This document shows positions 24,185 through 32,418 of a stretch of 41,670 bases of DNA, one piece after another. The stretch is from Aquibium carbonis (GTDB taxonomy: Bacteria > Pseudomonadota > Alphaproteobacteria > Rhizobiales > Rhizobiaceae). The stretch's first letter is position 1. Every line of letters begins with the position of its first letter. The translations under genes and the position numbers were made by a program. Location: contig NZ_RWKW01000017.1 of assembly GCF_003970795.1 (NCBI RefSeq), forward strand, positions 1 through 41,670, written 5' to 3'. The notes beneath the pieces were generated by a model. It made no database searches. It saw nothing but the letters and a program-made list of their open reading frames with translations, and was not told the DNA's origin.

Positions 24185-25789
24185 ATGGACCTGGAACATG
24201 TGGGAACCGGCCAGCCGGGTTCGACGGCCGACTCTGCCGACGGCTACATCAGCGACGTCGCCTACACCCTCGGCTTCCATCGCGAACTGGCGCCCACCTT
24301 CCTCGACCATGTGTGCCTGACGACTGGGATCGAGCCGCCGTCGGGAGCGAAGCGACGGCTCCGCTATTGCGAGCTCGGTTGCGGGCGCGGGTTCCAGACC
24401 GTGCTTCTGGCCGCCGCCAACCCGGACGTCGAGTTCGTCGGCATCGACTTCAATTCGGAGCACATTGCCGAGGCCACCGACATGGCCGGCCGCGCCGCAA
24501 TCGCCAACGTGCGCTTCATCGAGGCGGGGTTCGACGAGGCCGGAACCGATGCCGAACTCGGCCTGTTCGACTACATCGTGCTGCACGGTGTCTATGCCTG
24601 GGTCGCCCCGCCGGTGCGCGACGACATTCGCGCCTTCATCCGCGCCCGCCTGCATCCCGGCGGCGTCGTGCATGTCAGCTACAACACCCATCCCGGCTGG
24701 ACCCGCGCCATCCCCACCCAGAAGCTCCTGATCGAGGCGGCGAAACGGGCCGAGGGCGACAGTCTCGCACGCCTCGACAAGGCCATGCAGGTGCTGCGGA
24801 TGCTGGCCGAGGAGCCCTCCGGCCAGGTGGAGAGGCGCGGCGCCATCTCTCGGTCCAGCGTTCGCGATCTCGCGAAGAAGGACCGACGCTATCTCGCCCA
24901 TGAATATCTGAGCGCCGCATGGCAGCCGCTGTTCGTCACCGACGTCATCGCCGCCATGGCGTCCGCCGGCCTGGATTATGCGGGCTCGGCCAGCCTTGCC
25001 GAAAACCGGCTCGAATTCTGTGCGCCGCCCAAACTGGCGGCGATCATGAAGAGCGCACCCGACGAGGCCATGCGCGAACTGATCAAGGACATCGCGATCG
25101 GGCAGGCGTTTCGTCGCGACGTGTATGTGAGGCAGCCGCGGCGGCTCGACCTCCAAGACAAGCGCAACCGCCTGCTGGCCCAGGATTATGCCGCCTACCC
25201 CCACACCAAGGCGATTCCGGAAAAACTCCGCGCCCCGGCGGGCGAGATCGGACTGGGCCACGATCTGAGCGAGGCGGTCTGGCGTTGCATCGATGGGCGC
25301 ATCGTCAGCGGGGCTGGACTGGTTTCAGCCGGCCGCTCGGTCGGTGAGCGGGAAGAGCGGATGCTGGCCGTCATCGAGCTTCTGGTTCATAACGGCGTGC
25401 TCCATCCCGCTCGACCTGGCATCGTCGAGGCTAACCGCGGCCCGTCGCAACGCTTCAACGAGGCGATCTTCGAACTGAGCAAGGCAGGCGACACCCATCG
25501 CTATCTGGCGTCGCCGGTTCTGGGCACGGGTTTCACCACCAAGTACCCGGAGAGGATCCTGCCGCCGCTGATCGCCGCGACGCCGCTGGCCGACGACCGG
25601 GCCGTTGCGGAGGCCGCGTTCGACCAGGTCCTCGCTGCCGGCCAGCATTTCCTCCGTGACGGCATTTCCGTCGACAAGGACGAAGACAGCCTTGGCGAGC
25701 TGTCGCGGTTCGTCGGCGAATTCCGCGCCCATCGCCTTCCGCGCTGGCAGTTGCTGGGAACCATGTCGGGGGCGGCCGCAGCCGACTGA
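24185..25789 (+). CDS. SAM-dependent methyltransferase with regulatory domain (protein lysine methyltransferase-like)
   Basis: A 534-residue protein. The class I methyltransferase domain has SAM motif I ELGCGRGFQTVLLA (63-76), the acidic end of strand 2 FVGIDFNSEHI, and post-motif FDYIVLHGVYAWV. It is followed by the 'methyltransferase regulatory domain' (about 215-300, with LAHEYLSAAWQPLFVTDV) and a C-terminal helical/winged part. This architecture is found in rickettsial outer-membrane-protein lysine methyltransferases. That suggests, but does not show, modification of a secreted or surface protein such as the neighbouring acidic protein. The ATG at 24185 has only a weak GAGAAA ribosome site, and a terminator lies just upstream. 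Confidence 0.82.
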   Translation: MDLEHVGTGQPGSTADSADGYISDVAYTLGFHRELAPTFLDHVCLTTGIEPPSGAKRRLRYCELGCGRGFQTVLLAAANPDVEFVGIDFNSEHIAEATDMAGRAAIANVRFIEAGFDEAGTDAELGLFDYIVLHGVYAWVAPPVRDDIRAFIRARLHPGGVVHVSYNTHPGWTRAIPTQKLLIEAAKRAEGDSLARLDKAMQVLRMLAEEPSGQVERRGAISRSSVRDLAKKDRRYLAHEYLSAAWQPLFVTDVIAAMASAGLDYAGSASLAENRLEFCAPPKLAAIMKSAPDEAMRELIKDIAIGQAFRRDVYVRQPRRLDLQDKRNRLLAQDYAAYPHTKAIPEKLRAPAGEIGLGHDLSEAVWRCIDGRIVSGAGLVSAGRSVGEREERMLAVIELLVHNGVLHPARPGIVEANRGPSQRFNEAIFELSKAGDTHRYLASPVLGTGFTTKYPERILPPLIAATPLADDRAVAEAAFDQVLAAGQHFLRDGISVDKDEDSLGELSRFVGEFRAHRLPRWQLLGTMSGAAAAD

Positions 25790-25792
25790 CCG

Positions 25793-25814
25793 CCAGCCTC
25801 TGTCCCGAGGCTGG
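25793..25814 (+). terminator. Hairpin after the methyltransferase gene
   Basis: CCAGCCTC/GAGGCTGG, eight perfect pairs with a six-base loop, starts four bases after the methyltransferase stop and lies between convergent genes. It is followed by TATCAT rather than a T-run, so termination strength is uncertain. Confidence 0.45.
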
Positions 25815-25859
25815 TATCATCGGACCGGGCGATCCGGCGGCCTTCGCGCCGTGCGCGGG

Positions 25860-26174
25860 TCAGTCCGAACGCGGCGCCGGCAGCGGCTCGGACCGCTCCG
25901 CAGGGGCCTCGCTGATCGCCCGGAACTCCAAGGGCGGCGACGTCCAGTCCCAGGGCGCCTTCGGCACCGCATCCGTACAGGGCGTGAACAGAGACATGCC
26001 CTCCGCGTTCCTGATTTCGAAGGCAACCCCCGGCCGCGCCAGTTCCCCGCAGCGCCGCCATTCACCGATCGGCATCCATTCGCTCATCGTATTCTCCCCA
26101 TGGCTCGGTCCCGCGAAAACGGCGCCGCCTGCCAGCGCCAGAGCCGTGATACCCACCGTTGCCCGACACGTCAT
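25860..26174 (-). CDS. Small exported two-cysteine protein coupled to the serralysin; candidate protease inhibitor
   Basis: 104 residues. A signal peptide (about 1-26, TVGITALALAGGAVFAGPSHG) leaves a mature protein of about 78 residues with just two cysteines (RRCGELA and FTPCTD), suitable for one disulfide, and a Pro-rich tail. Its ATG overlaps the serralysin stop codon (ATGA), so it is translated with the protease. Serralysin loci elsewhere often carry a small periplasmic inhibitor with one disulfide (Inh/APRin family). I do not see clear sequence similarity to Inh, so the inhibitor role rests on context, export signal and cysteines. It ends in a short Pro/Ser tail. Confidence 0.6.
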   Translation of the reverse strand: MTCRATVGITALALAGGAVFAGPSHGENTMSEWMPIGEWRRCGELARPGVAFEIRNAEGMSLFTPCTDAVPKAPWDWTSPPLEFRAISEAPAERSEPLPAPRSD

Positions 26175-28045
26175 GCCAGATGGAACTCGCTGTAGGCTGA
26201 CGCCATGTAGTCGGGCAACCCGGCTGCGCCGTGACCATGATCGTCGAAATCATGCAGCTTGATGTGCTTCTGTCCGCCACCGAGCCCTTCGACCGACTTC
26301 ATCAGGTCCGCGAGAAGCGCAAGCTTCGGGTGCTCGCCCGACGACGCCGACGCAAACTCCGCGATTTTGGACTTGGCGAGGAGGAACGGCAACCAGTCGG
26401 CATTCTTGTCCGTCAAGGACACCGGCGCCGGGATCTGATCGTCGCCGACGTGGTGATCATGGTCCGCCGCACCCTTGCTGGCCTTGCTGCCCTTGGCCGC
26501 CGCTGCGCCGACGACCAGCGTGACCGTCGTCGTCGCCGAGGTGGATTCGCCGTCGCTCGCCTTGTAGGTGAACGAGACCGTTCCGGTGAAATTCTTCGCC
26601 GGCGTGTAGACGAAGGATCCATCGGCCTTCAGCGACAGGGCGCCCTTTGCCGGCCCCTTCACCAGCGTGGCCGAAAGCGTGTCGCCGTCGGCGTCGAAAT
26701 CGTTCTTGAGGACGCCGTTCGCCGCCGTCACCACGAGCTTCGTGTTCTTGGCAGCCGCGTAGCTGTCGGCATAGGCGACGGGCGCGGCGTTCACGACGAC
26801 GGGCTGATCCGGCTGCTGGTCGGGCGTGGTCTGGCCGCCGAGCGCGATCACGCCATCGGAAAACCGCAGGTACTCGATGTTCTTCAGCGTATCGATGCCA
26901 TCGCCGTTCGAGCGCTGGTCGGTGATCGTCCAGGTGCCGTCGGACCCCTCGACCCGCAGGTAATCGGAGGTGAGGCCGGTGTAGATCACCGTGTCCTGAC
27001 CAGCGCCGCCGTCGATGTAGTCGTTGCCCTTCCCGCCGACGAAGGTGTTGTCGGCGGCGTTGCCGATGAGCCGGTCGTTGCCGGAGCCGCCGATGACGTT
27101 CTCGATCAGCGAGGCGGGGTTGTTCTCGAAGAGCAGTGCGTTGGCGATGTTGCCGACGGCGACCTTGCCGCTGCCGAGGCTCGCGAGCTGCGTGGTGGAC
27201 GTGGTCGTCCAACCGCCGGGGTTCAGGTCGACGCTCAGGTTCGTCGAATAGGCGGAGAAATCGTAGGTGTCGTTGCCGCCGCCGTCCCAGACCGTCATGA
27301 AGATCTTGTTGCCGGCCGGTGCGCCTTGGCCCACCCCGTTGATGGACATTTCGCCCGTCGCGGGGTTCCATTTGTAGACCGTGTCGCCGGCATTGGTGGT
27401 GAAGTTGGCGCCGTACATCTTCTGCAAGGCGGCGATGTCGAGCATCATCAGCGTCTGCGGATAGCTGGTGGAGGCGTTGGTGTAGCCCGAGGTCGTCGAG
27501 GCGCCGATGAAGGAGCGATAGCTCATCACGGAGTATTCGAGCGAATCGTATTCCGCCGACAGCGCGCCGAACGATCCCCGCGCCTCATGCGGATGCTTCA
27601 GCCCGAGCGCGTGGCCGGTCTCGTGCAGCATCGTCAGCCAAGCATAGTTGCCCTTGGCCGGATTGTCGTACCAGTTTTTCGAATTGTTGAACCAGGCATC
27701 GCCGCCGGCCGCGCTGGTGCTGGGATAGTAGGCCCAGGCCGTGCTCGGCGAATCCGACTCCGCGTACCGGAGGTCTCCGTGGACCGTCGAACTTTCGGTC
27801 ACCTCGAAGAACTTCAGATTGGTGACCTCCGAATAGGATTTGAGGATCGTGCGGATGGCGTCCTGCTGGAGAGGCGTGAAGGCCTCGAAATTGTTCAGGT
27901 GCTCACCGTTGCCATACGTGCTGCCGTAGAAGGATCCGCTGGTCGGAAAGCTGAAAGTGAGTGTATCGACGCCCCAGCGGATGCCGCTGAGAAGTCCGTC
28001 GATCCGGATATCGCCTGTCGGAGATACAGATGCAGTCGCTGGCAT
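26171..28045 (-). CDS. Serralysin-type M10 metalloprotease with RTX repeats and an Ig-like domain
   Basis: A 624-residue secreted zinc protease. The catalytic domain has HETGHALGLKH (zinc ligands His141, His145, His151; Glu142 base) and Met-turn SVMSYRS (Met174, Tyr176). RTX calcium-binding nonapeptides follow at about 318-352 (GGSGNDRLIGN..., VGGKGNDYIDGGAGQD). An additional cadherin/VCBS-like Ig domain at about 419-515 starts NAAPVAYADSYAA. A tail contains His/Asp-rich clusters (DHDHHVGDD, HDFDDHGHG) and ends SAYSEFHLA, where the type I export signal should be. There is no N-terminal signal peptide. The ATG at 28045 follows a G-run. The exporter is presumably the PrsDE-type pair at 19806-22924. 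Confidence 0.93.
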   Translation of the reverse strand: MPATASVSPTGDIRIDGLLSGIRWGVDTLTFSFPTSGSFYGSTYGNGEHLNNFEAFTPLQQDAIRTILKSYSEVTNLKFFEVTESSTVHGDLRYAESDSPSTAWAYYPSTSAAGGDAWFNNSKNWYDNPAKGNYAWLTMLHETGHALGLKHPHEARGSFGALSAEYDSLEYSVMSYRSFIGASTTSGYTNASTSYPQTLMMLDIAALQKMYGANFTTNAGDTVYKWNPATGEMSINGVGQGAPAGNKIFMTVWDGGGNDTYDFSAYSTNLSVDLNPGGWTTTSTTQLASLGSGKVAVGNIANALLFENNPASLIENVIGGSGNDRLIGNAADNTFVGGKGNDYIDGGAGQDTVIYTGLTSDYLRVEGSDGTWTITDQRSNGDGIDTLKNIEYLRFSDGVIALGGQTTPDQQPDQPVVVNAAPVAYADSYAAAKNTKLVVTAANGVLKNDFDADGDTLSATLVKGPAKGALSLKADGSFVYTPAKNFTGTVSFTYKASDGESTSATTTVTLVVGAAAAKGSKASKGAADHDHHVGDDQIPAPVSLTDKNADWLPFLLAKSKIAEFASASSGEHPKLALLADLMKSVEGLGGGQKHIKLHDFDDHGHGAAGLPDYMASAYSEFHLA

Positions 28046-28242
28046 GCTTGGGCCCCCTACGTTTCGCCTTGTTGACCGACGATACGAACCAAAGCTGAAA
28101 GCCCGATTGAGGGGGTACCAACGATTTTAATCGAGTGTGCAACGTGCCGGGAATCAACACGAAATCGTCGACGAGGACCGTGCGGACAGGGGGAGCCGGG
28201 GGTATCGTGGCGCGAACCGAATGAAGCACTGCCCGGGAAGGT

Positions 28243-28317
28243 TGGTACGCCCAAGGGGAATCGAACCCCTGTTTGCGCCGTGAGAGGGCGCCGTCCTGAC
28301 CGCTAGACGATGGGCGC
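28243..28317 (-). tRNA. tRNA-Glu (anticodon CTC), CCA encoded
   Basis: On the minus strand the acceptor GCGCCCA pairs with TGGGCGT (last pair G-T). The D-arm is GTCTAGCGGTCAGGAC. The anticodon stem GCGCC/GGCGC encloses loop CTCTCAC with anticodon CTC, which reads GAG. The T-arm is AGGGG TTCGATT CCCCT, followed by discriminator A and CCA. It is a full cloverleaf. No integrase or repeat of its 3' end is seen nearby, so it shows no sign of serving as an attachment site. Confidence 0.95.
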
Positions 28318-28472
28318 GTCCAAGATGGAGGCTATGTAGACGGCCCGGGCAGAAATTGCAACCGGGTGGAGGACGAGGTTTTTTCTTTTCCGCACTCGCG
28401 AAATCGTGACTCGGGCCTGCCGGTCCGCCGTGGCGTAATGGCGGGCCATTCCCCCAGACGAAGGAGACCGCC

Positions 28473-29303
28473 ATGCCCCTCCCCCGCACCGCAGCCGTCG
28501 TCGCAGCCGCCTTGTCTGCGGCCTCTCTCGTCTGGACGAGCGCGCCGGCGCAGGCCCAGTCCGACCCCGTCCCGTCGAAATGCATGGCGATCGCGCAGGC
28601 GTTGCCCTTCGTGACCTTTGCCAGCTACACGCCGGCCCAGGCGACGCGCGCGTCGGGAGACGTGACCATCACCTATGCCGGGCACTCCACCTACGTGATC
28701 GAATCCCCCGGCGGCGTGCGCGTGGCCACCGACTATTCCGGCGTCTATGGCCGAGACCCGCTGCCGCGCGTGATCACCATGAACAAGGCGCATTCCACCC
28801 ACTTCACCAACAATCCGGATCCCGGCATCGAGTACGTTCTGCCGGGCTGGAACCCGGATGGCGGCGAGCCTGCGCGGCATGCCCTGGTGGTGGATGACGT
28901 CTACATCCGCAACGTGACCACCGACATCCGCCGCTTCGGCACGATGGAGGAGAACGCCAACTCGATCTTCATCTTCGAGGTGGCGGACCTGTGCATCGGC
29001 CATCTCGGCCACCTGCACCACGCTCTGACCGACCAGCATTACGGCGCGATCGGCCGCCTCGACATCGTGATGGTGCCGGTCGACGGCGGCATGACGCAGT
29101 CGCTCGCCAACATGAGCGAGATCACCACGCGGCTCTATTCCTCGATCGTGCTGCCGATGCATCGCCATTCGACGCCGATGGGCGAGTTCGTGGCGATGAT
29201 GGGCGAAGGCTTCGCGGTGGACCGACGCGCCGAGCGCAGTTTCACCGTGTCGCTGCGCGAACTGCCCAGACGGCCGACGATCCTGATCCTCCAGGGTGTG
29301 TGA
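28473..29303 (+). CDS. Exported metallo-beta-lactamase-fold protein
   Basis: A 276-residue protein. A signal peptide (about 1-29, TAAVVAAALSAASLVWTSAPAQA) is followed by a UlaG/YtnP-like MBL fold: ITYAGHSTYVIESPGGVRVATDYSG is the first beta-hairpin and Asp strand. The usual HxHxDH is replaced by MNKAHSTHFTNN, and later histidines occur in IGHLGHLHH and VLPMHRHSTP. Hydrolysis of a small ester, lactone or phosphate in the periplasm is possible, and the altered first motif leaves activity uncertain. The ATG at 28473 follows AAGGAG. The 155 bases upstream, back to the tRNA, hold no gene. Confidence 0.78.
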   Translation: MPLPRTAAVVAAALSAASLVWTSAPAQAQSDPVPSKCMAIAQALPFVTFASYTPAQATRASGDVTITYAGHSTYVIESPGGVRVATDYSGVYGRDPLPRVITMNKAHSTHFTNNPDPGIEYVLPGWNPDGGEPARHALVVDDVYIRNVTTDIRRFGTMEENANSIFIFEVADLCIGHLGHLHHALTDQHYGAIGRLDIVMVPVDGGMTQSLANMSEITTRLYSSIVLPMHRHSTPMGEFVAMMGEGFAVDRRAERSFTVSLRELPRRPTILILQGV

Positions 29304-29327
29304 CGACCCGCCGGGAGACGGCGGCCA

Positions 29328-30116
29328 TCAGCCCAGGGGGCCCTGGTCGACCGTGTCGACGGCCTGGCGCCGCAGGCGCTTGCGGCGCGCCATCATGTTG
29401 AGCGCCTCGACCAGCGCCGAGAACCCCATGGCCGCGTAGATGTAGCCCTTGGGCACGTGGAAGCCCATGCCGTCGGCGATGAGCGTCATGCCGATCATCA
29501 GCAGGAAGCCCAGCGCCAGCATGACGATGGTGGGGTTGCTGGCGATGAAGCGCGACAGGGGCTCGGCCGCGATCAGCATGACCGTGACCGCGCAGATGAC
29601 CGCGATGTACATGATCGCGATCTCGTTGGTCATGCCGACGGCCGTGATGATGGAATCGATCGAGAAGACGAGGTCGAGCAGCAGGATCTGGACGATCGCG
29701 GCGCCGAACGTCAGCGACACGGCCTGGCCGACCATGTTTTCCTTCGGATCATGCGGATCGACGGAATGATGGATTTCCTTCGTGGCCTTCCAGACGAGGA
29801 ACAGCCCGCCCGCGATCAGGATCAGGTCGCGCCAGGAAAACCCGTGGTCGAACAGCGTGAACAGCGGCGAGGTGAGCGTCACGATGAAGGAGACCGTCGT
29901 GAGCAGGACGAGGCGCAGAACCAGTGCCGCGCCGATGCCGACGCGGCGTGCATTCTTCTGCCGCTCGGGAGGCAGACGGTTGGTCAGGATGGAGATGAAG
30001 ATCAGATTGTCGATGCCGAGCACGATCTCGAGCACCACCAGCGTGCCCAGCGCCACCCAGGCGGTCGGATCGGCAAGCCAGTCCAGATGCGAGGCGAAAA
30101 CATCGGCGAGCGGCAT
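29328..30116 (-). CDS. TerC family integral membrane protein
   Basis: A 262-residue membrane protein with 7-9 helices. The TerC signatures are conserved: [22 protein letters not shown] near the N-terminus and [17 protein letters not shown] in the middle, with the paired acidic residues in the membrane. The family is linked to metal (Mn/Ca) export and tellurite resistance, and some members help metalate secreted proteins. I chose the ATG at 30116 because the TTG at 30146 adds a Pro-rich stub. It is convergent with the MBL-fold gene and probably transcribed with the phosphoesterase and 5-FCL genes upstream (58-base gap). Confidence 0.9.
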   Translation of the reverse strand: MPLADVFASHLDWLADPTAWVALGTLVVLEIVLGIDNLIFISILTNRLPPERQKNARRVGIGAALVLRLVLLTTVSFIVTLTSPLFTLFDHGFSWRDLILIAGGLFLVWKATKEIHHSVDPHDPKENMVGQAVSLTFGAAIVQILLLDLVFSIDSIITAVGMTNEIAIMYIAVICAVTVMLIAAEPLSRFIASNPTIVMLALGFLLMIGMTLIADGMGFHVPKGYIYAAMGFSALVEALNMMARRKRLRRQAVDTVDQGPLG

Positions 30117-30174
30117 GGAACGGATCCCGGATGGAGGCGGCGGCAAGGACGGTAGCGACCGAGAACGATCGAGG

Positions 30175-31005
30175 TCAATGTCCGTTCCAGAAGCCCGGAA
30201 CGGTTTCCTCGAGACGCGGCCCGAGGCGCAGCGGCGCGACCTTTTCGGCCAGGCCCGTCCGGTCCGAAATCTCCACCCCGAGCCCGCAGATCGTCGCCGG
30301 TCCGTTCGCCGCCTCGAACCGTCCGCGCGGCACCTTGGACAGGAAGCGGTTCAACGGCTCCTCCTTGTCCATGCCGAGCGAGGAATCATAGTCGCCGCAC
30401 ATGCCGGCATCGGAGATGTAGGCGGTGCCGCCGTTCAGGATCTGGTGGTCGGCCGTCGGCTGGTGCGTGTGGGTGCCGACCACGAGGCTGGCCCGCCCGT
30501 CGACGAAATGGGCAAAGCACATCTTCTCGCTGGTGGCCTCGGCGTGGAAGTCGATCACCACGGCGTCGGCCTGCTCGCCCAGCGGACAGGCGGCGAGTTC
30601 GCGCTCGCCGGCCTGGAACGGGTCGTCGAGCTCGGGATGCATGAAGACGCGGCCCATGATGTTGGACACCATCACGCGGGCGCCGTTCCGGGCGACGTAG
30701 AGCCCGGACCCGCGGCCCGGCGTGCCCTTGGGGAAATTGGCCGGGCGCAGGAAGCGCTCCTCGCGCGGGGCGAAGGCCAGCGCCTCGCGCTGGTCCCAGA
30801 CATGGTTGCCGGTGGTGACGACGTCGGCGCCGGCATCGATCGTGTTGCGGAAGATCTCCTCGGTGATGCCGAACCCGCCGGCCGCGTTCTCGCCGTTGAC
30901 GATGACGAAATCGAGCCTGAAATCGGCGATGAGGCCGGGGAGGCGCTGCCAGACCGCCGTGCGGCCGGCGCGGCCGACCATGTCGCCGAGGAAAAGAAGT
31001 CTCAT
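30175..31005 (-). CDS. YmdB-type metallophosphoesterase (TIGR00282)
   Basis: A 276-residue calcineurin-like phosphoesterase. The metal-site motifs are GDMVGRAGR (Asp8), [29 protein letters not shown] and [14 protein letters not shown], which match the YmdB/TIGR00282 family. Members hydrolyse 2',3'-cyclic nucleotides or cAMP in the cytosol. Length is typical. The ATG at 31005 is 15 bases after the stop of 5-FCL, so the two are co-transcribed, an arrangement usual in Hyphomicrobiales. Confidence 0.92.
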   Translation of the reverse strand: MRLLFLGDMVGRAGRTAVWQRLPGLIADFRLDFVIVNGENAAGGFGITEEIFRNTIDAGADVVTTGNHVWDQREALAFAPREERFLRPANFPKGTPGRGSGLYVARNGARVMVSNIMGRVFMHPELDDPFQAGERELAACPLGEQADAVVIDFHAEATSEKMCFAHFVDGRASLVVGTHTHQPTADHQILNGGTAYISDAGMCGDYDSSLGMDKEEPLNRFLSKVPRGRFEAANGPATICGLGVEISDRTGLAEKVAPLRLGPRLEETVPGFWNGH

Positions 31006-31020
31006 GGACGTGCTTTAGCC

Positions 31021-31617
31021 CTACAGCGAGAAGCTCCGCAAGCCGCTATCCGTGAGGATCGCCGACAGCGGCACGTCGTGCGGTTCGTCGGGAACGTGCT
31101 CGACCTCCTGGCAGTCGAAAGCGATGCCGACGAGTCGCGGAAAGAGCCGCCGGGCATGAAGCCTCGCGATGGCGCGGTCGTAGTGGCCGGCGCCGTAGCC
31201 GATGCGATGGCCGCGGGCGTCGAAGGCGGCGAGCGGCACGAGCATGACCGTCGGATCGAGCACGGCCGCATCAGCGCCCGGACCGACGGTGCCGAAGCCG
31301 GTGTCGACCATCGGCGCGCCGCGCACCAGTTCGCGGAACTCGATGGTGGTCTTGTCGAGGATCGCCGGCACGCAGAGGCGCGCGCCCCTTTCCGCCAGAG
31401 CGGCCATCAGCGGCCGCGTGTCCATTTCGCTGCGGATCGGCAGGAAGCCGGAGACGACGTCGCCCGGCTTGATCGCGATGGCCGCCGCGCCGGCCTCGGC
31501 GATCACCAGCGCCGCTTCGATGCGCGTGTGCGGGTCGAGCGCGTCGCGCCGCGCGAGCGCGGCCAGCCGCAGGGCTTTCTTGACGTCGCGATTGGTGGGC
31601 GGGTGCGGCTCGGTCAT
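31021..31617 (-). CDS. 5-formyltetrahydrofolate cyclo-ligase
   Basis: A 198-residue enzyme that converts 5-formyl-THF to 5,10-methenyl-THF using ATP. N-terminal basic residues (KKALRLAALARRDAL), the phosphate-binding motif GHRIGYGAGHYDRA, and VPLAAFDARG and GIAFDCQEV are family marks. I chose the ATG at 31617 (AAGG 7 bases upstream) over an upstream TTG at 31683, which would reach into the 6S RNA region. It lies directly downstream of a likely 6S RNA, a linkage conserved across many proteobacteria, and upstream of the YmdB-type gene. Confidence 0.92.
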   Translation of the reverse strand: MTEPHPPTNRDVKKALRLAALARRDALDPHTRIEAALVIAEAGAAAIAIKPGDVVSGFLPIRSEMDTRPLMAALAERGARLCVPAILDKTTIEFRELVRGAPMVDTGFGTVGPGADAAVLDPTVMLVPLAAFDARGHRIGYGAGHYDRAIARLHARRLFPRLVGIAFDCQEVEHVPDEPHDVPLSAILTDSGLRSFSL

Positions 31618-31682
31618 CGCCCAGCCTTGGACGATGGACGGCGCGGGTTCAATCCGGCAGGCGACGGATAGATGACGATCCA

Positions 31683-31829
31683 CGACAACCGGTGGAAAAG
31701 TTGATCCCGGGTGCCTACAACGTAGGTGGGCGCCGTATGAGAGGACCCACGGGTCCCCCCAGGGACAGCTCCCTTGGGATCAGTAAGGCCCCGGGGAATG
31801 TTATTCCTGCCGCGAAGCGCAGACCGCCA
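31683..31829 (-). ncRNA. ssrS: Likely 6S RNA
   Basis: The gene-free stretch upstream of 5-FCL reads, on the minus strand, as a long GC-rich hairpin-forming RNA. Notable parts are GATCCCAAGGGAGCTGTCCC, CCTACGTTGTAGG (a perfect small palindrome) and CCCGGGATCAAC, sequence I associate with alphaproteobacterial 6S RNA. A TATATT at 31840-31835 would place the 5' end near 31829. Position ahead of the 5-FCL gene is the conserved context for ssrS. The ends are approximate and no covariance model was run. 6S RNA binds RNA polymerase holoenzyme as an open-promoter mimic. Confidence 0.7.
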
Positions 31830-31845
31830 ATGCCAATATAGGGCG

Positions 31846-32289
31846 TCAGGAATTGCCGCGCCATCCCCTTCGCGCGATGCGCGCCTGCCAAAGCACCACG
31901 AGTGGAACGGCAACGAGTTCCATCGCGAGCCCCAGCCCATGGCCGGCCGAGGGAAAGCCGACGAGCGACACGGAATAAAGCCGAGCCAATCCGCCGACGG
32001 CCGTCATCAACGCCAGCAGCCGCAGCCGCGCGCCTTTCGTCTCGATGGCGGGAATGCAACTCCACCATCCAAGGCCGACGACCAGAAACACCCCCGACAG
32101 AAAGCGGAAGTGACTGTCGAGGTCGGCCGGCCACGGCGGGGTCGATCCGGCAAGGCCCGGCCCGGCGACCACGCCCGCGATGCCGGCGAAGACGGGAAGA
32201 AGCCCGGCGACGGCGATGAAGGCCTGCAGCGCCCGTCTCTCGGTCGATCGCCGGCCTCCCGCCGGTCCTTGAAGGGATGTGTGCATCAT
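31846..32289 (-). CDS. DUF4345 membrane protein
   Basis: A 147-residue protein with four predicted membrane helices: ALQAFIAVAGLLPVFAGIAGVV, FRFLSGVFLVVGLGWWSCIP, LRLLALMTAVGGLARLYSVSLVGFP and GLAMELVAVPLVVLWQARIA. The RFLSGVFLVVGLGWW and GGLARLYSVSLVG blocks are typical of the DUF4345 family, whose role is unknown. Two ATG codons (32289, 32286) are possible and no clear ribosome site is seen. Its 3' end overlaps the presumed 6S RNA promoter. Confidence 0.78.
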   Translation of the reverse strand: MMHTSLQGPAGGRRSTERRALQAFIAVAGLLPVFAGIAGVVAGPGLAGSTPPWPADLDSHFRFLSGVFLVVGLGWWSCIPAIETKGARLRLLALMTAVGGLARLYSVSLVGFPSAGHGLGLAMELVAVPLVVLWQARIARRGWRGNS

Positions 32290-32418
32290 GAACGGGGAAC
32301 GATCGGACGGTGGGCGAAGTTTCGCATCCCCGCCGTGACGGGCCTATGCCCTTGCGCCTGTCCATCGGCTTGCCTACGGTTTGCGACAAGTCTGAACAAT
32401 CATCCGGGACAACCAAGC

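Noticed and set aside
26231-28075. 614-codon plus-strand open frame opposite the serralysin
   Set aside because: It has no recognisable domain, and the minus strand carries zinc, Met-turn and RTX motifs in order.
28122-28133. Small CGATT-AA-AATCG palindrome upstream of the serralysin
   Set aside because: Only five-base arms; too short to call an operator without conservation data.
28243-28317. tRNA-Glu as an integration site bounding the secretion island
   Set aside because: No integrase, no direct repeat of the tRNA 3' end and no composition break were found within the window.
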